The notes under the pieces: generated by a model
Told to the model about the DNA's origin: nothing
What the model saw: only the letters and a program-made list of their open reading frames with translations
The model's database searches: none
Translations under genes and position numbers: made by a program
Part shown: piece after piece, positions 30,301 to 35,876 of the stretch
Layout: every line of letters starts with the position of its first letter
Position numbering within the stretch: the first letter of the stretch is position 1
DNA from: an uncultured Bacilli bacterium
Lineage (GTDB): Bacteria; Bacillota_I; Bacilli_A; RF39; UBA660
Length of the DNA stretch: 35,876 nucleotides
Direction of reading: 5' to 3'
NCBI GenBank assembly: GCA_905235065.1
Contig: CAJOJR010000008.1
Span: 1 to 35,876 of the forward strand

Positions 30301-30576
30301 CCGACCGAAGCAGTTAATCACATAGAAGCACTCGAACAAATATTATCAGGTAAAAAATTAGAGGATATAAAAACGCCTAATGAAGAATATGAGACTTGCT
30401 ATTACGGAGAAGACTGGTATATCGCAGTAGATAAAGAAGGAAAAATATTTAAAAAAGTAATGAGTAAATCAAAAGATTATGAAAGTGCCTTTAAAGAGAT
30501 GAGTGATGTACTTGATGGTGTTCTAAAAATAGAGGAAATATTTAATGATCATGAAGACAAGTTATCTAAAAAATAA
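27397..30576 (+). CDS. large uncharacterised protein (1059 aa)
   Basis: Not recognised. Residues 1-about 720 are a long helix-rich, charged array of asparagine/lysine/aspartate-rich segments, without signal peptide or membrane helices, so probably cytosolic. The C-terminal third is more compact and looks like an enzyme-type domain: NAVVGNFTNPINLTLGERTG, then TGSCMRSGGIGEDLYDFC (Cys at about residue 803), DNGFHIVFSNPETGEF (His at about 825), and RVSGFRNGNTVFLNLLRES. The Cys-then-His order would suit a thiol enzyme, but this is only a guess. A final small domain (EEYETCYYGEDWYIAVDKEG) follows. The track start (TTG 27349) lies in the holA terminator; ATG 27397 has only a weak site, AGTGGGA. Own promoter and terminator make it a single-gene unit. 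Confidence 0.8.
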   Translation: MEERILLALENVDDSNYIDKIINSFSYEDRLKFFDNNFSSKDKEIYNNLKYILTDDEISEILRNKYENETVGSMVEAINNKYLLCLFNSIGIDNKVKEFLRLDKTLMIYTCNNIFNTDELRKGLIDGIKKIDEDHDSLDRVVNSIINNIKDIDLKLKCIDKIAKIYPKIYLYSHIINIDESKADHYFNDLGLSDITKSILILKCSDAQIAKKYFLKLEDDIAKANAFRRFGMQFIEASNKFLDDEDKHIDNNFTFEDLKEMFLSAKDKNNRMLMLLKYSDAEKFKFLPLLSEEEKIELLSNVSDSKQLFKGLNYLNGILSITRVLMFYKGKFPRYSQEYSKFISSYAEIFNVNLEHLVELCKVTSLEIITDLDNKNIRSLINMDDMDFNKFVSFFKQDNTKLTTYTLNNIFDAFANKSFNLNYDYIMHYYVDVMVCCQRKDDSAKEIIKRVLFDLDYDSLKGYTVDSLYDALVNNNPTAKKDFHVFCNEYIKNMRKKEVEISVDMYKDEYLENAYEATSAIKVIMEHGNEWIFDYLSKMVNELNPREKSLFEDKVLFNQIYEFKLNPISSPPQIVKTNMFTFNKIMDKFYNIYKDDDRVLQILDSFSIKKVPVIPDIDSKFLIDIMKHLNARELKNKLLNDDNLCKTLNTSLKKYSFLAFNEQFKDIQLEADTYCDGETISSLFLNYSDIIKSLKKSNTPISMSSILDNADTYNKSSKVYKDVFGEDNFRLITLNPPLNRANSLRQERREESLRNYIKCYKRTKVAVPSFDEDFVVNNKQINAVVGNFTNPINLTLGERTGSCMRSGGIGEDLYDFCLNNDNGFHIVFSNPETGEFISRVSGFRNGNTVFLNLLRESTVDNYDSDDLIKVMKQVANRIIEMSKESNHPIDNVVISPDRAMENYEVETVNLNASNIFKGMSRSFWFDLSSNNAMLLSSSNDDLLVPVNLGQSNIDYYNVQRDKVRLADNPTEAVNHIEALEQILSGKKLEDIKTPNEEYETCYYGEDWYIAVDKEGKIFKKVMSKSKDYESAFKEMSDVLDGVLKIEEIFNDHEDKLSKK

Positions 30577-30585
30577 CTTGTTTTT
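30557..30585 (+). terminator. terminator overlapping the stop of the 1059-aa gene
   Basis: ACAAGTTAT / ATAACTTGT, 9 bp, 7-nt loop, T5. The TAA stop is in the descending arm. Confidence 0.85.
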
Positions 30586-30678
30586 GATTTTAAAAAAAGT
30601 AATTTTAGCATAAAAAAAAATACTTGTAAAGAGAAAAATTAAAGAAAAAAAATTTTGTAAAAATCTAATGTTTTTGTG

Positions 30679-30707
30679 TAGACAATTTCAATTTTAGTTC
30701 TTATAAT
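30679..30707 (+). promoter_or_regulatory. promoter of lon
   Basis: TAGACA (30679-30684), 17-bp spacer, TATAAT (30702-30707). No CIRCE or CtsR-type operator was seen nearby. The 90 bases between the preceding terminator and this promoter are A/T-rich and show nothing else. Confidence 0.75.
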
Positions 30708-30730
30708 AAACAATTAAACAGGAGGTAAAA

Positions 30731-33049
30731 ATGATTAAAACCAACTTACCAGTTATCCTATTAAAAGGTCTAATTTTACTTCCTAATCAAGAAGTAAGAG
30801 TTGAACTTACTAATCCGATTACTAAGAAAGTTATTAATATATCAAAACTTTATCATGATGATGAAGTGTTAATTGTGTGTCCTCAAAATTCTTTAGAAGA
30901 AGAGCCAGATATAAATGATTTACCTAATATTGGTGTTATTGGTAAGATTAGAAGTTATATAGAGCTTCCTAATGGAGGTTCGAGAGTGGTTATAAGTGGA
31001 ATAGAGAGAGTAAAAGTTTATAACTACGTAAATTATTCTAATGAAGATGATATATTAGAAAGCATTGTTACTCCAATTGGTAAAATTGAAACAGATGAGA
31101 TTGAAGAAACTGCAATATTAAGAAAATTAATGAGTGAACTTGATAATTATATTAATAGTTCACCTAATATATCAAATTCAATTATGTCTCAAATTAAAGG
31201 TATAGTTGATCTGGATAAATTAACTGATATTATATCAAATTTTATACCTCTTAATTTTGATAAAAAATTATCTTTAATGCTAAATATCAATCCAATTGAA
31301 AGAGCCAAATATTTAATTAGGGAAATGTCTATCGAAATCGCAATAGGTGAATTAGAAGAAAAATTAGATAGAGAGCTTAAAACAGAACTTGATGATGCTC
31401 AAAAAGAATTCATATTAAAAGAAAAAATAAAAGTTATTAGAGAAGAACTTGGTGAAAAAGATGCTAAGAATTCTGAAGTAGAGAAACTTGAAAACAAATT
31501 AAAAATTATAAAATGTAGTTCAAAAGTAAAAAATAAAATTAAAAGTGAAATTGAAAAATATAAAATGATTCCAGAAACTTCTCCAGAACTTTCTGTAACA
31601 AGAAATTATATTGATTATTTACTTAGAATTCCATGGGATAAAAAAACTGAAGATGTTACAAATTTAAAAGATATTGAAACTCATTTAAATGAAACTCATC
31701 ATGGTATGAATGAAGCAAAAGAAAGAATTATTGAATACATTGCCATAAAAGATAATATGCTTGAGAAGAAAAGCCCTATTATATGTTTGGCTGGCCCTCC
31801 TGGTGTTGGTAAAACAACTTTTGCTGAAAGTGTAGCTTCTGCTTTGGGAAAAGAATTTGTCAAAGTATCACTTGGTGGATTAAATGATTCATCAGAAATT
31901 CTAGGTCATAGAAGAACATACATAGGGGCAAATCCAGGTAAAATAATATCCGGTTTAGTTAAAAGTGGTGTTAAAAACCCGGTTTTCTTACTTGATGAAA
32001 TTGATAAACTAACAAAAGATTTTAGAGGCGATCCTGCTTCTTCATTACTTGAAGTGTTAGATCAAAATTATAATTCAAAATTTATGGACAATTATATCGA
32101 TTTACCAGTTGATTTAAGTGAAGTATTATTTATTGTAACTGCTAATGATATTTATAATATACCACCAGCTTTATATGATAGATTGGAAATTATAAATATT
32201 AATGGATATACTTTTGATGAAAAAATTATGATTGCTAAAGATTATTTAATAAAGAAGGCTCTTAAAAACAATAAAATATCCGAAAAAGATTTAGTATTTA
32301 ATGATGATATAATAAAAGATATAATAGATAATTATACAAAAGAATCTGGTGTAAGAGAGTTGGATAGACTTATAAATAAAATTATAAGAAAAGTAATAAC
32401 AGAACATAAAAAAAGTAAAAATAAAATTAAAAACATTACCTTAAATGAAAAAGATGTTAATAAATATTTAGGAACTCCAAAATATAAAGAAGATATTGTA
32501 GAAATTAATTCAACGGGTGAGGTAAAAGCATTAGCTTGTTCATCGTATGGAGGCAATATAATAACAATAGAATCTTTGTTAATAAATGGAAAGGGTGAAA
32601 TAAAATCTACTGGTAGTATAGGAGATGTTTTAAAAGAAAGTATAGAGGTAGCCCTTTCTTATATAAAGTCAAATTTAAAAACATTTAAAATTAATGAAGA
32701 ATTATTAAAAGATAAAGATCTTCATATTAATTTAAGAGAGGGAGCAGTTCCTAAAGAAGGACCTTCCGCAGGACTTGCTATAACAACATCTATAATAAGT
32801 GAACTTTTAGGTAAGAAGATACCATCTAATATATCAATGACTGGTGAAATAACTTTAAAAGGTAATGCTTTAAAAGTTGGAGGTATCAAAGAAAAATTAC
32901 TTGCTGCAGTACAAAATAAAATTAATAAAGTATATCTTCCAATTAATAATAAACCAGATGTTTTAGAAATTGATAAAAATATAATTAGTAAATTAAAAAT
33001 AATTTACGTTAAAAATTATATTGAAATATTTAATGATTTATTTTCATAA
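30731..33049 (+). CDS. lon: ATP-dependent protease Lon
   Basis: Hexameric AAA+ serine protease that degrades damaged and regulatory proteins. 772 residues: N-terminal substrate domain (LPVILLKGLILLPNQEVRVEL), helical region, AAA+ module with Walker A GPPGVGKTT (about 355) and Walker B VFLLDEIDKL (about 417), sensor region DIYNIPPALYDRLEII, and the C-terminal protease domain. The catalytic Ser-Lys dyad is Ser in PKEGPSAGLA (about 679) and Lys in GGIKEKLLAA (about 720). GGAGGT is a strong ribosome binding site 5 nt before ATG. It is a single-gene unit; a hairpin follows. Confidence 0.97.
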   Translation: MIKTNLPVILLKGLILLPNQEVRVELTNPITKKVINISKLYHDDEVLIVCPQNSLEEEPDINDLPNIGVIGKIRSYIELPNGGSRVVISGIERVKVYNYVNYSNEDDILESIVTPIGKIETDEIEETAILRKLMSELDNYINSSPNISNSIMSQIKGIVDLDKLTDIISNFIPLNFDKKLSLMLNINPIERAKYLIREMSIEIAIGELEEKLDRELKTELDDAQKEFILKEKIKVIREELGEKDAKNSEVEKLENKLKIIKCSSKVKNKIKSEIEKYKMIPETSPELSVTRNYIDYLLRIPWDKKTEDVTNLKDIETHLNETHHGMNEAKERIIEYIAIKDNMLEKKSPIICLAGPPGVGKTTFAESVASALGKEFVKVSLGGLNDSSEILGHRRTYIGANPGKIISGLVKSGVKNPVFLLDEIDKLTKDFRGDPASSLLEVLDQNYNSKFMDNYIDLPVDLSEVLFIVTANDIYNIPPALYDRLEIININGYTFDEKIMIAKDYLIKKALKNNKISEKDLVFNDDIIKDIIDNYTKESGVRELDRLINKIIRKVITEHKKSKNKIKNITLNEKDVNKYLGTPKYKEDIVEINSTGEVKALACSSYGGNIITIESLLINGKGEIKSTGSIGDVLKESIEVALSYIKSNLKTFKINEELLKDKDLHINLREGAVPKEGPSAGLAITTSIISELLGKKIPSNISMTGEITLKGNALKVGGIKEKLLAAVQNKINKVYLPINNKPDVLEIDKNIISKLKIIYVKNYIEIFNDLFS

Positions 33050-33051
33050 TA

Positions 33052-33093
33052 GAAACTTTTCTTTCATAGTATTAGTGAAAGGAGAGTTTTTTT
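33052..33093 (+). promoter_or_regulatory. hairpin that encloses the ribosome binding site of spoVID, also a lon terminator
   Basis: A stem of 13-15 bp (AACTTTTCTTTCA / TGAAAGGAGAGTT, two G-U pairs) with a 9-nt loop is followed by T7, which leads straight into the ATG of the next gene. The Shine-Dalgarno GAAAGGAG is in the descending arm. It has the form of a terminator, and if transcribed through it should block translation initiation unless opened. Confidence 0.7.
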
Positions 33094-33822
33094 ATGAATA
33101 GTATAATTCCATTTAAAAAGAATATTATATTTAAAACACAAATAAGTGAAATAACAGATATATCACTTTCTCATGATTATAAAATATTAGATGATATTAT
33201 AGATGGAGAATTCTATTTATCTGGTTCTTATAAAATGACAGAAGCAAGTCTTATAAATGAAGATTTTTACTACAATATACCATTTAGTATCGCGCTTAGC
33301 GAAAGAATAGATAAAGACACAATTAATTTAAAATTAGAAAGTTTTGAATATAAAATAAATGGAGACACACTTTCTCTAAGTGTTAATTTAAATATGGAAG
33401 CAGAGGAAAAAGAACAAGAAGAAAGAAATATAATTGAAGACATAAAAGAAGGTATTGATGATATAAAAGAGGGTATTGCTGAAAAATTAGGACTAGATGA
33501 TAATAAAAATGAAATAGCTGAACAGCAAGAAGAAGTAAAAGAAGAATTAAAAGACATAGAAGAACCAGTTGATGATAACAAAACCAATATTAAAGAAATT
33601 GACACAGAATTAAATGATAATACCATAAATGGTTTATTATCAACCATAGATGAATCAGGATCTTATATAACTTATAAAGTACATATTTTTAGAGATGGTG
33701 ATTCCATTGAATCAATTTCTGAAAAATATAATGTCAGTATTGAAGATATAAAAGAATACAATGATATTAACACAATTAATATTGGGGATAAAATATTAGT
33801 TCCATATATTTATAATGAGTGA
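33094..33822 (+). CDS. spoVID: SpoVID-like spore morphogenesis protein with LysM domain
   Basis: A 242-residue protein. The N-terminal beta domain (KKNIIFKTQISEITDISLSHDYKILDDIIDGEFYLSGSYKMTEA) resembles the N-terminal oligomerisation domain of SpoVID/SafA-type coat proteins. A long acidic, coiled-coil linker follows (about 105-185, EEKEQEERNIIEDIKEGIDDIKEG), then a C-terminal LysM domain (YKVHIFRDGDSIESISEKYNVSIEDIKEYNDINTINIGDKILVPY). It is shorter than B. subtilis SpoVID (about 575) but keeps the order. The next gene, ysxE-like, overlaps by 8 bases, as spoVID-ysxE do in Bacillus. Role inferred: encasement of the spore by the coat. Confidence 0.75.
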   Translation: MNSIIPFKKNIIFKTQISEITDISLSHDYKILDDIIDGEFYLSGSYKMTEASLINEDFYYNIPFSIALSERIDKDTINLKLESFEYKINGDTLSLSVNLNMEAEEKEQEERNIIEDIKEGIDDIKEGIAEKLGLDDNKNEIAEQQEEVKEELKDIEEPVDDNKTNIKEIDTELNDNTINGLLSTIDESGSYITYKVHIFRDGDSIESISEKYNVSIEDIKEYNDINTINIGDKILVPYIYNE

Positions 33823-34675
33823 AGTAGTTAATGGTAAATCTAGAATAATAGATGAAGAAGATGGTAGATATTTCTTAAAACAGACAGATAAAGATATTGG
33901 AAATTTATTTGAGTATCTTCATCAAAGAGGATTTGATTATATTCCTGAAATAGTTGAAACATCAAATGAAGGAATAAAATATAAGTATATTGAATCTAAT
34001 AATGAAGATATTAACTTAAAAAGAATTGAACTTGCTAAAGTATTATCGTTTTTACATTATAAAACAACGGAACATAAAGATGTTAGTAAGTATAAATATA
34101 GAGAGATATATGATAAATTATCAGAAAAATGTGAATATATTTCAAAATATTATGATGATTTAATTGAAAAAATAGAAATGGAGGCATATCCATCTCCATC
34201 ACATTATTTATTAGAAAGAAATTTTAGCTTAATATTGGGATCAATAAATTTTATTAAAAGTGAACTTAAAAGATGGTTTAAATTAGTTGAAGATAAGCAA
34301 AAAGAAAGAGTATGTATAGTTAATAATAATCCCAGATTAAATCATTTAATAATAGGGAAAAATGAAGTTCTAACTAATTGGGATAGTTATATGGTTGATA
34401 CGCCAATAATAGATTTATATAAATTATATAAAAATGATAGAAATTATGAAGAATTTGGAGAAATATATAGTGAGTATAATGAAAATTTTAAATTAACTGA
34501 AGAAGAAAAAAAACTGTTTTTCATAATGATTGCTATTCCCCCAAAAATAGTTGAAGTTTCTTCAGAAGTTATAAATACAAAGAATGTTAAGGAAATTATT
34601 AATTATTTATCTAAAACAAATAAATTTATAAGTTCAGTAAACTCTAAAAAAGAAGTAAATAATAAATCCAATTAA
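33815..34675 (+). CDS. ysxE: CotS/YsxE-family kinase-like spore coat protein
   Basis: A 286-residue protein related to the aminoglycoside-phosphotransferase-like CotS/YsxE coat proteins. It is read from the overall layout: an N-lobe start (GRYFLKQTDKDIGNLFEYLHQRGFDYIPEIV), a helical middle, and ERVCIVNNNPRLNHLIIGKNEVLTNWDSYMVDTPIIDLYKLYK near residue 170, which aligns with the catalytic and metal-binding loops. The catalytic HxD is replaced by NNN, so it looks like a pseudokinase. It overlaps the spoVID-like gene by 8 bases. Its last 42 bases overlap a convergent gene on the minus strand. Confidence 0.72.
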   Translation: MSEVVNGKSRIIDEEDGRYFLKQTDKDIGNLFEYLHQRGFDYIPEIVETSNEGIKYKYIESNNEDINLKRIELAKVLSFLHYKTTEHKDVSKYKYREIYDKLSEKCEYISKYYDDLIEKIEMEAYPSPSHYLLERNFSLILGSINFIKSELKRWFKLVEDKQKERVCIVNNNPRLNHLIIGKNEVLTNWDSYMVDTPIIDLYKLYKNDRNYEEFGEIYSEYNENFKLTEEEKKLFFIMIAIPPKIVEVSSEVINTKNVKEIINYLSKTNKFISSVNSKKEVNNKSN

Positions 34676-34828
34676 TAAAAGTAAAATAATTATATTAATT
34701 CTTAAAGGAAATATAAGTGTAAATATAATTTGCCATATTAAAAATAATATGAATATAAAAGTTATAATTACATTGTATATTTCTTTATTTTTTTTATATT
34801 TTTCATAAAATTGATTAAATTTCTTCAT
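34634..34828 (-). CDS. small membrane protein (64 aa)
   Basis: Two hydrophobic helices (about 20-40 and 45-62) after a basic start, MKKFNQFYEKYKKNKEIYN. Reading the minus strand, AAGAGGGTC lies 7 nt before the ATG, and TATAAT (plus 34848-34853) upstream, so expression is credible. Its 3' end runs 42 bases into the end of the ysxE-like gene on the other strand; no bidirectional terminator is visible between them. Family unknown. Confidence 0.6.
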   Translation of the reverse strand: MKKFNQFYEKYKKNKEIYNVIITFIFILFLIWQIIFTLIFPLRINIIILLLLIGFIIYFFFRVY

Positions 34829-34847
34829 TATAAGACCCTCTTAATAT

Positions 34848-34853
34848 ATTATA
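34848..34853 (-). promoter_or_regulatory. -10 box of the small membrane protein gene
   Basis: ATTATA on the plus strand reads TATAAT on the minus strand, 20 bases upstream of the ATG at 34828. Confidence 0.45.
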
Positions 34854-34894
34854 TATTTTTAAATTCTATAAAGTTCTTTATTTTTAGATAATTT

Positions 34895-34905
34895 TATAAT
34901 ATAAT
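34895..34905 (+). promoter_or_regulatory. -10 region of the glycine-rich surface protein gene
   Basis: Two overlapping TATAAT hexamers (34895-34900 and 34900-34905) lie 18 bases upstream of ATG 34923. TAGGTGAAA is the ribosome binding site. Confidence 0.5.
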
Positions 34906-34922
34906 TTATAGTAGGTGAAAAT

Positions 34923-35876
34923 ATGAAAAAGGGTTTTATATCAATGACAGTTATTTATTCATTTTTACTAATATTTATATTTACATTATTAGCTCTTTTG
35001 GTTTTATACACACAAAAATCTAGATTAGTTGATTCAATTGTTTATGAAGCAAAAGAAGAAATATATAATAGAGAAGATGAATATGATTTAGCCCTTAAAT
35101 TTGAATATACTGGTAGTTATCAAACATATACCGCTCAAAAAGAAGGATATTATTTTATAGAAACTAAAGGGGCTCAAGGTGGAGGAAATATTTCAGATGC
35201 ATCAAAAGGTGGCTTTGCATCTGGATATATATATTTAAATGAAGGGGATACATTGTATGTATATGTAGGTGGTAAAGGTGGAAGTACAAGTTCATCATCA
35301 AATGCGGGTGGCTGGAATGGTGGTGGGCCTAGCGGTACTAACACTGCTGCATATAATTATGGTGGAGGCGGTGCTACAGACATAAGATACTTTGGATCAA
35401 CAACTCCATCTTCAAGTGATTTGGCATGGAATTCCGAACTCGGACTTAATTCAAGAATTATGGTAGCCGGAGGTGGAGGCGGTGGTCTTACACATACAAC
35501 TACTGCAGAATATAATTGTACCGGTGGAAATGGTGGTAACTTATATGGTGGTCCTAGTATGCTAAGTGATTATAATCAAGCGTCTCTTTCTGCAACAGCC
35601 GTTGCAAGTGGGGGAACTCAAACAGCTGGAGGCACAGATGGATCAACTGCTGCAGGCGCTTCAACAAGAACTGGTTTATTTGGTTCTGCATCTCAAACAG
35701 CAACAGGCTCTTGGGGTGGGGGCGGCGGTTCTGGTTATTATGGTGGAGCAACAGGTTTTGGACGTGGAGGTGGTGCGGGTTCATCGTTCATAAGTGGATA
35801 TATAGGATGTAATGCAATAACAAGTTCAACTGATAGAACGCCATCGAATACTGTTAAACATTATAGCGGAAAATAC
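34923..35876 (+). CDS. glycine-rich surface protein with pilin-like N-terminus (3' end outside window)
   Basis: An ORF missed by the track because it runs off the window: 318 codons without stop. N-terminus MKKGFISMTVIYSFLLIFIF is a basic leader with G|F before a 24-residue hydrophobic stretch, like type IV prepilins, but with no glutamate at mature position 5. A charged helical linker (residues 36-60) leads to a glycine-rich exported domain (KGAQGGGNISDASKGGF, GGGATDIRYF, VAGGGGGG, GGGGGSGYYGG), similar to Gly-rich beta domains found in surface proteins of gut bacteria. Local GC is clearly higher because of glycine codons. ATG start after TAGGTGAAA. The ORFs listed in the track at 35554-35793 are shadows of it. 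Confidence 0.8.
   Translation, partial: MKKGFISMTVIYSFLLIFIFTLLALLVLYTQKSRLVDSIVYEAKEEIYNREDEYDLALKFEYTGSYQTYTAQKEGYYFIETKGAQGGGNISDASKGGFASGYIYLNEGDTLYVYVGGKGGSTSSSSNAGGWNGGGPSGTNTAAYNYGGGGATDIRYFGSTTPSSSDLAWNSELGLNSRIMVAGGGGGGLTHTTTAEYNCTGGNGGNLYGGPSMLSDYNQASLSATAVASGGTQTAGGTDGSTAAGASTRTGLFGSASQTATGSWGGGGGSGYYGGATGFGRGGGAGSSFISGYIGCNAITSSTDRTPSNTVKHYSGKY

Noticed and set aside
33270-33647. Minus-strand serine-rich ORF of 125 aa
   Set aside because: Mirror of the acidic/lysine-rich linker of the spoVID-like gene; poly-serine arises from GAA/GAT codons read backwards.
35554-35793. Two track ORFs (plus and minus) in the glycine-rich region
   Set aside because: They are low-complexity shadows of the open glycine-rich frame that starts at 34923 and has a ribosome binding site and signal anchor.

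Overview
The window is a very AT-rich (roughly 28-30% GC by eye) bacterial chromosome segment using the standard bacterial code (TGA is a stop). Gene content and order resemble Bacillus-type chromosomes in pieces: rpsU-yqeY-yqfC-yqfD, ybeY-dgkA-cdd-era-yqzL-recO, ireB-ruvX-yrzB-mltG-trmR-yrrN-trhP-greA, holA, lon, and spoVID-ysxE. Several sporulation genes are present (spoIIIAH, gerE-like, gerM-like, yqfC, yqfD, spoVID-like, ysxE-like). Together with a class B sortase this points to an uncultured, probably gut-dwelling, low-GC Bacillota/Bacilli lineage (RF39/Erysipelotrichia-like) with a sporulation heritage. The lineage is an inference; no marker settles it.

Layout. (1) 1-2519: a tightly overlapped nucleotide-sanitation trio (dTMP-kinase-like, Fe-S-type uracil-DNA glycosylase, MazG), a membrane-protein remnant, and a DUF308/HdeD membrane protein. 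(2) 2568-7847: a MarR-controlled operon with two matching palindromic operators around its -10 box, encoding MarR, an ACMSD-type amidohydrolase/decarboxylase, a DUF5131 protein, two short-chain dehydrogenases, a lipoprotein and a membrane-anchored FGE-fold protein. (3) 7881-11209: a broken helicase-associated-domain gene, then a divergent class B sortase and its likely NPKTAD-anchored repeat protein. (4) 11235-13055: spoIIIAH, gerE-like (with a sigma-K-like promoter) and gerM-like. (5) 13045-14502: tRNA-Arg(TCT) followed by a 1.2-kb islet flanked by a perfect 46-bp copy of the tRNA 3' half. (6) 14525-27345: housekeeping and sporulation genes in short operons; murB at its start is frameshifted. 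(7) 27397-30576: an unrecognised 1059-residue protein. (8) 30679-35876: lon, spoVID-like, ysxE-like, a small convergent membrane gene, and the open 5' part of a glycine-rich, pilin-like surface protein.

How parts work together. The core genes cover cell-wall synthesis (MurB, MltG, undecaprenol/diacylglycerol kinase), translation and tRNA modification (S21, YqeY, YbeY, Era, TrmR/TrhP), DNA repair and replication (RecO, RuvX, HolA), transcription (GreA) and proteolysis (Lon). Expression signals are compact: hairpin terminators often overlap stop codons, and several have T-tracts that run straight into an extended -10 (TGATATAAT) promoter. At least two genes (murB, recO) look leaderless. No stretch longer than 300 bases lacks a gene. 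No CRISPR array, rRNA, complete insertion sequence or replication origin was seen.
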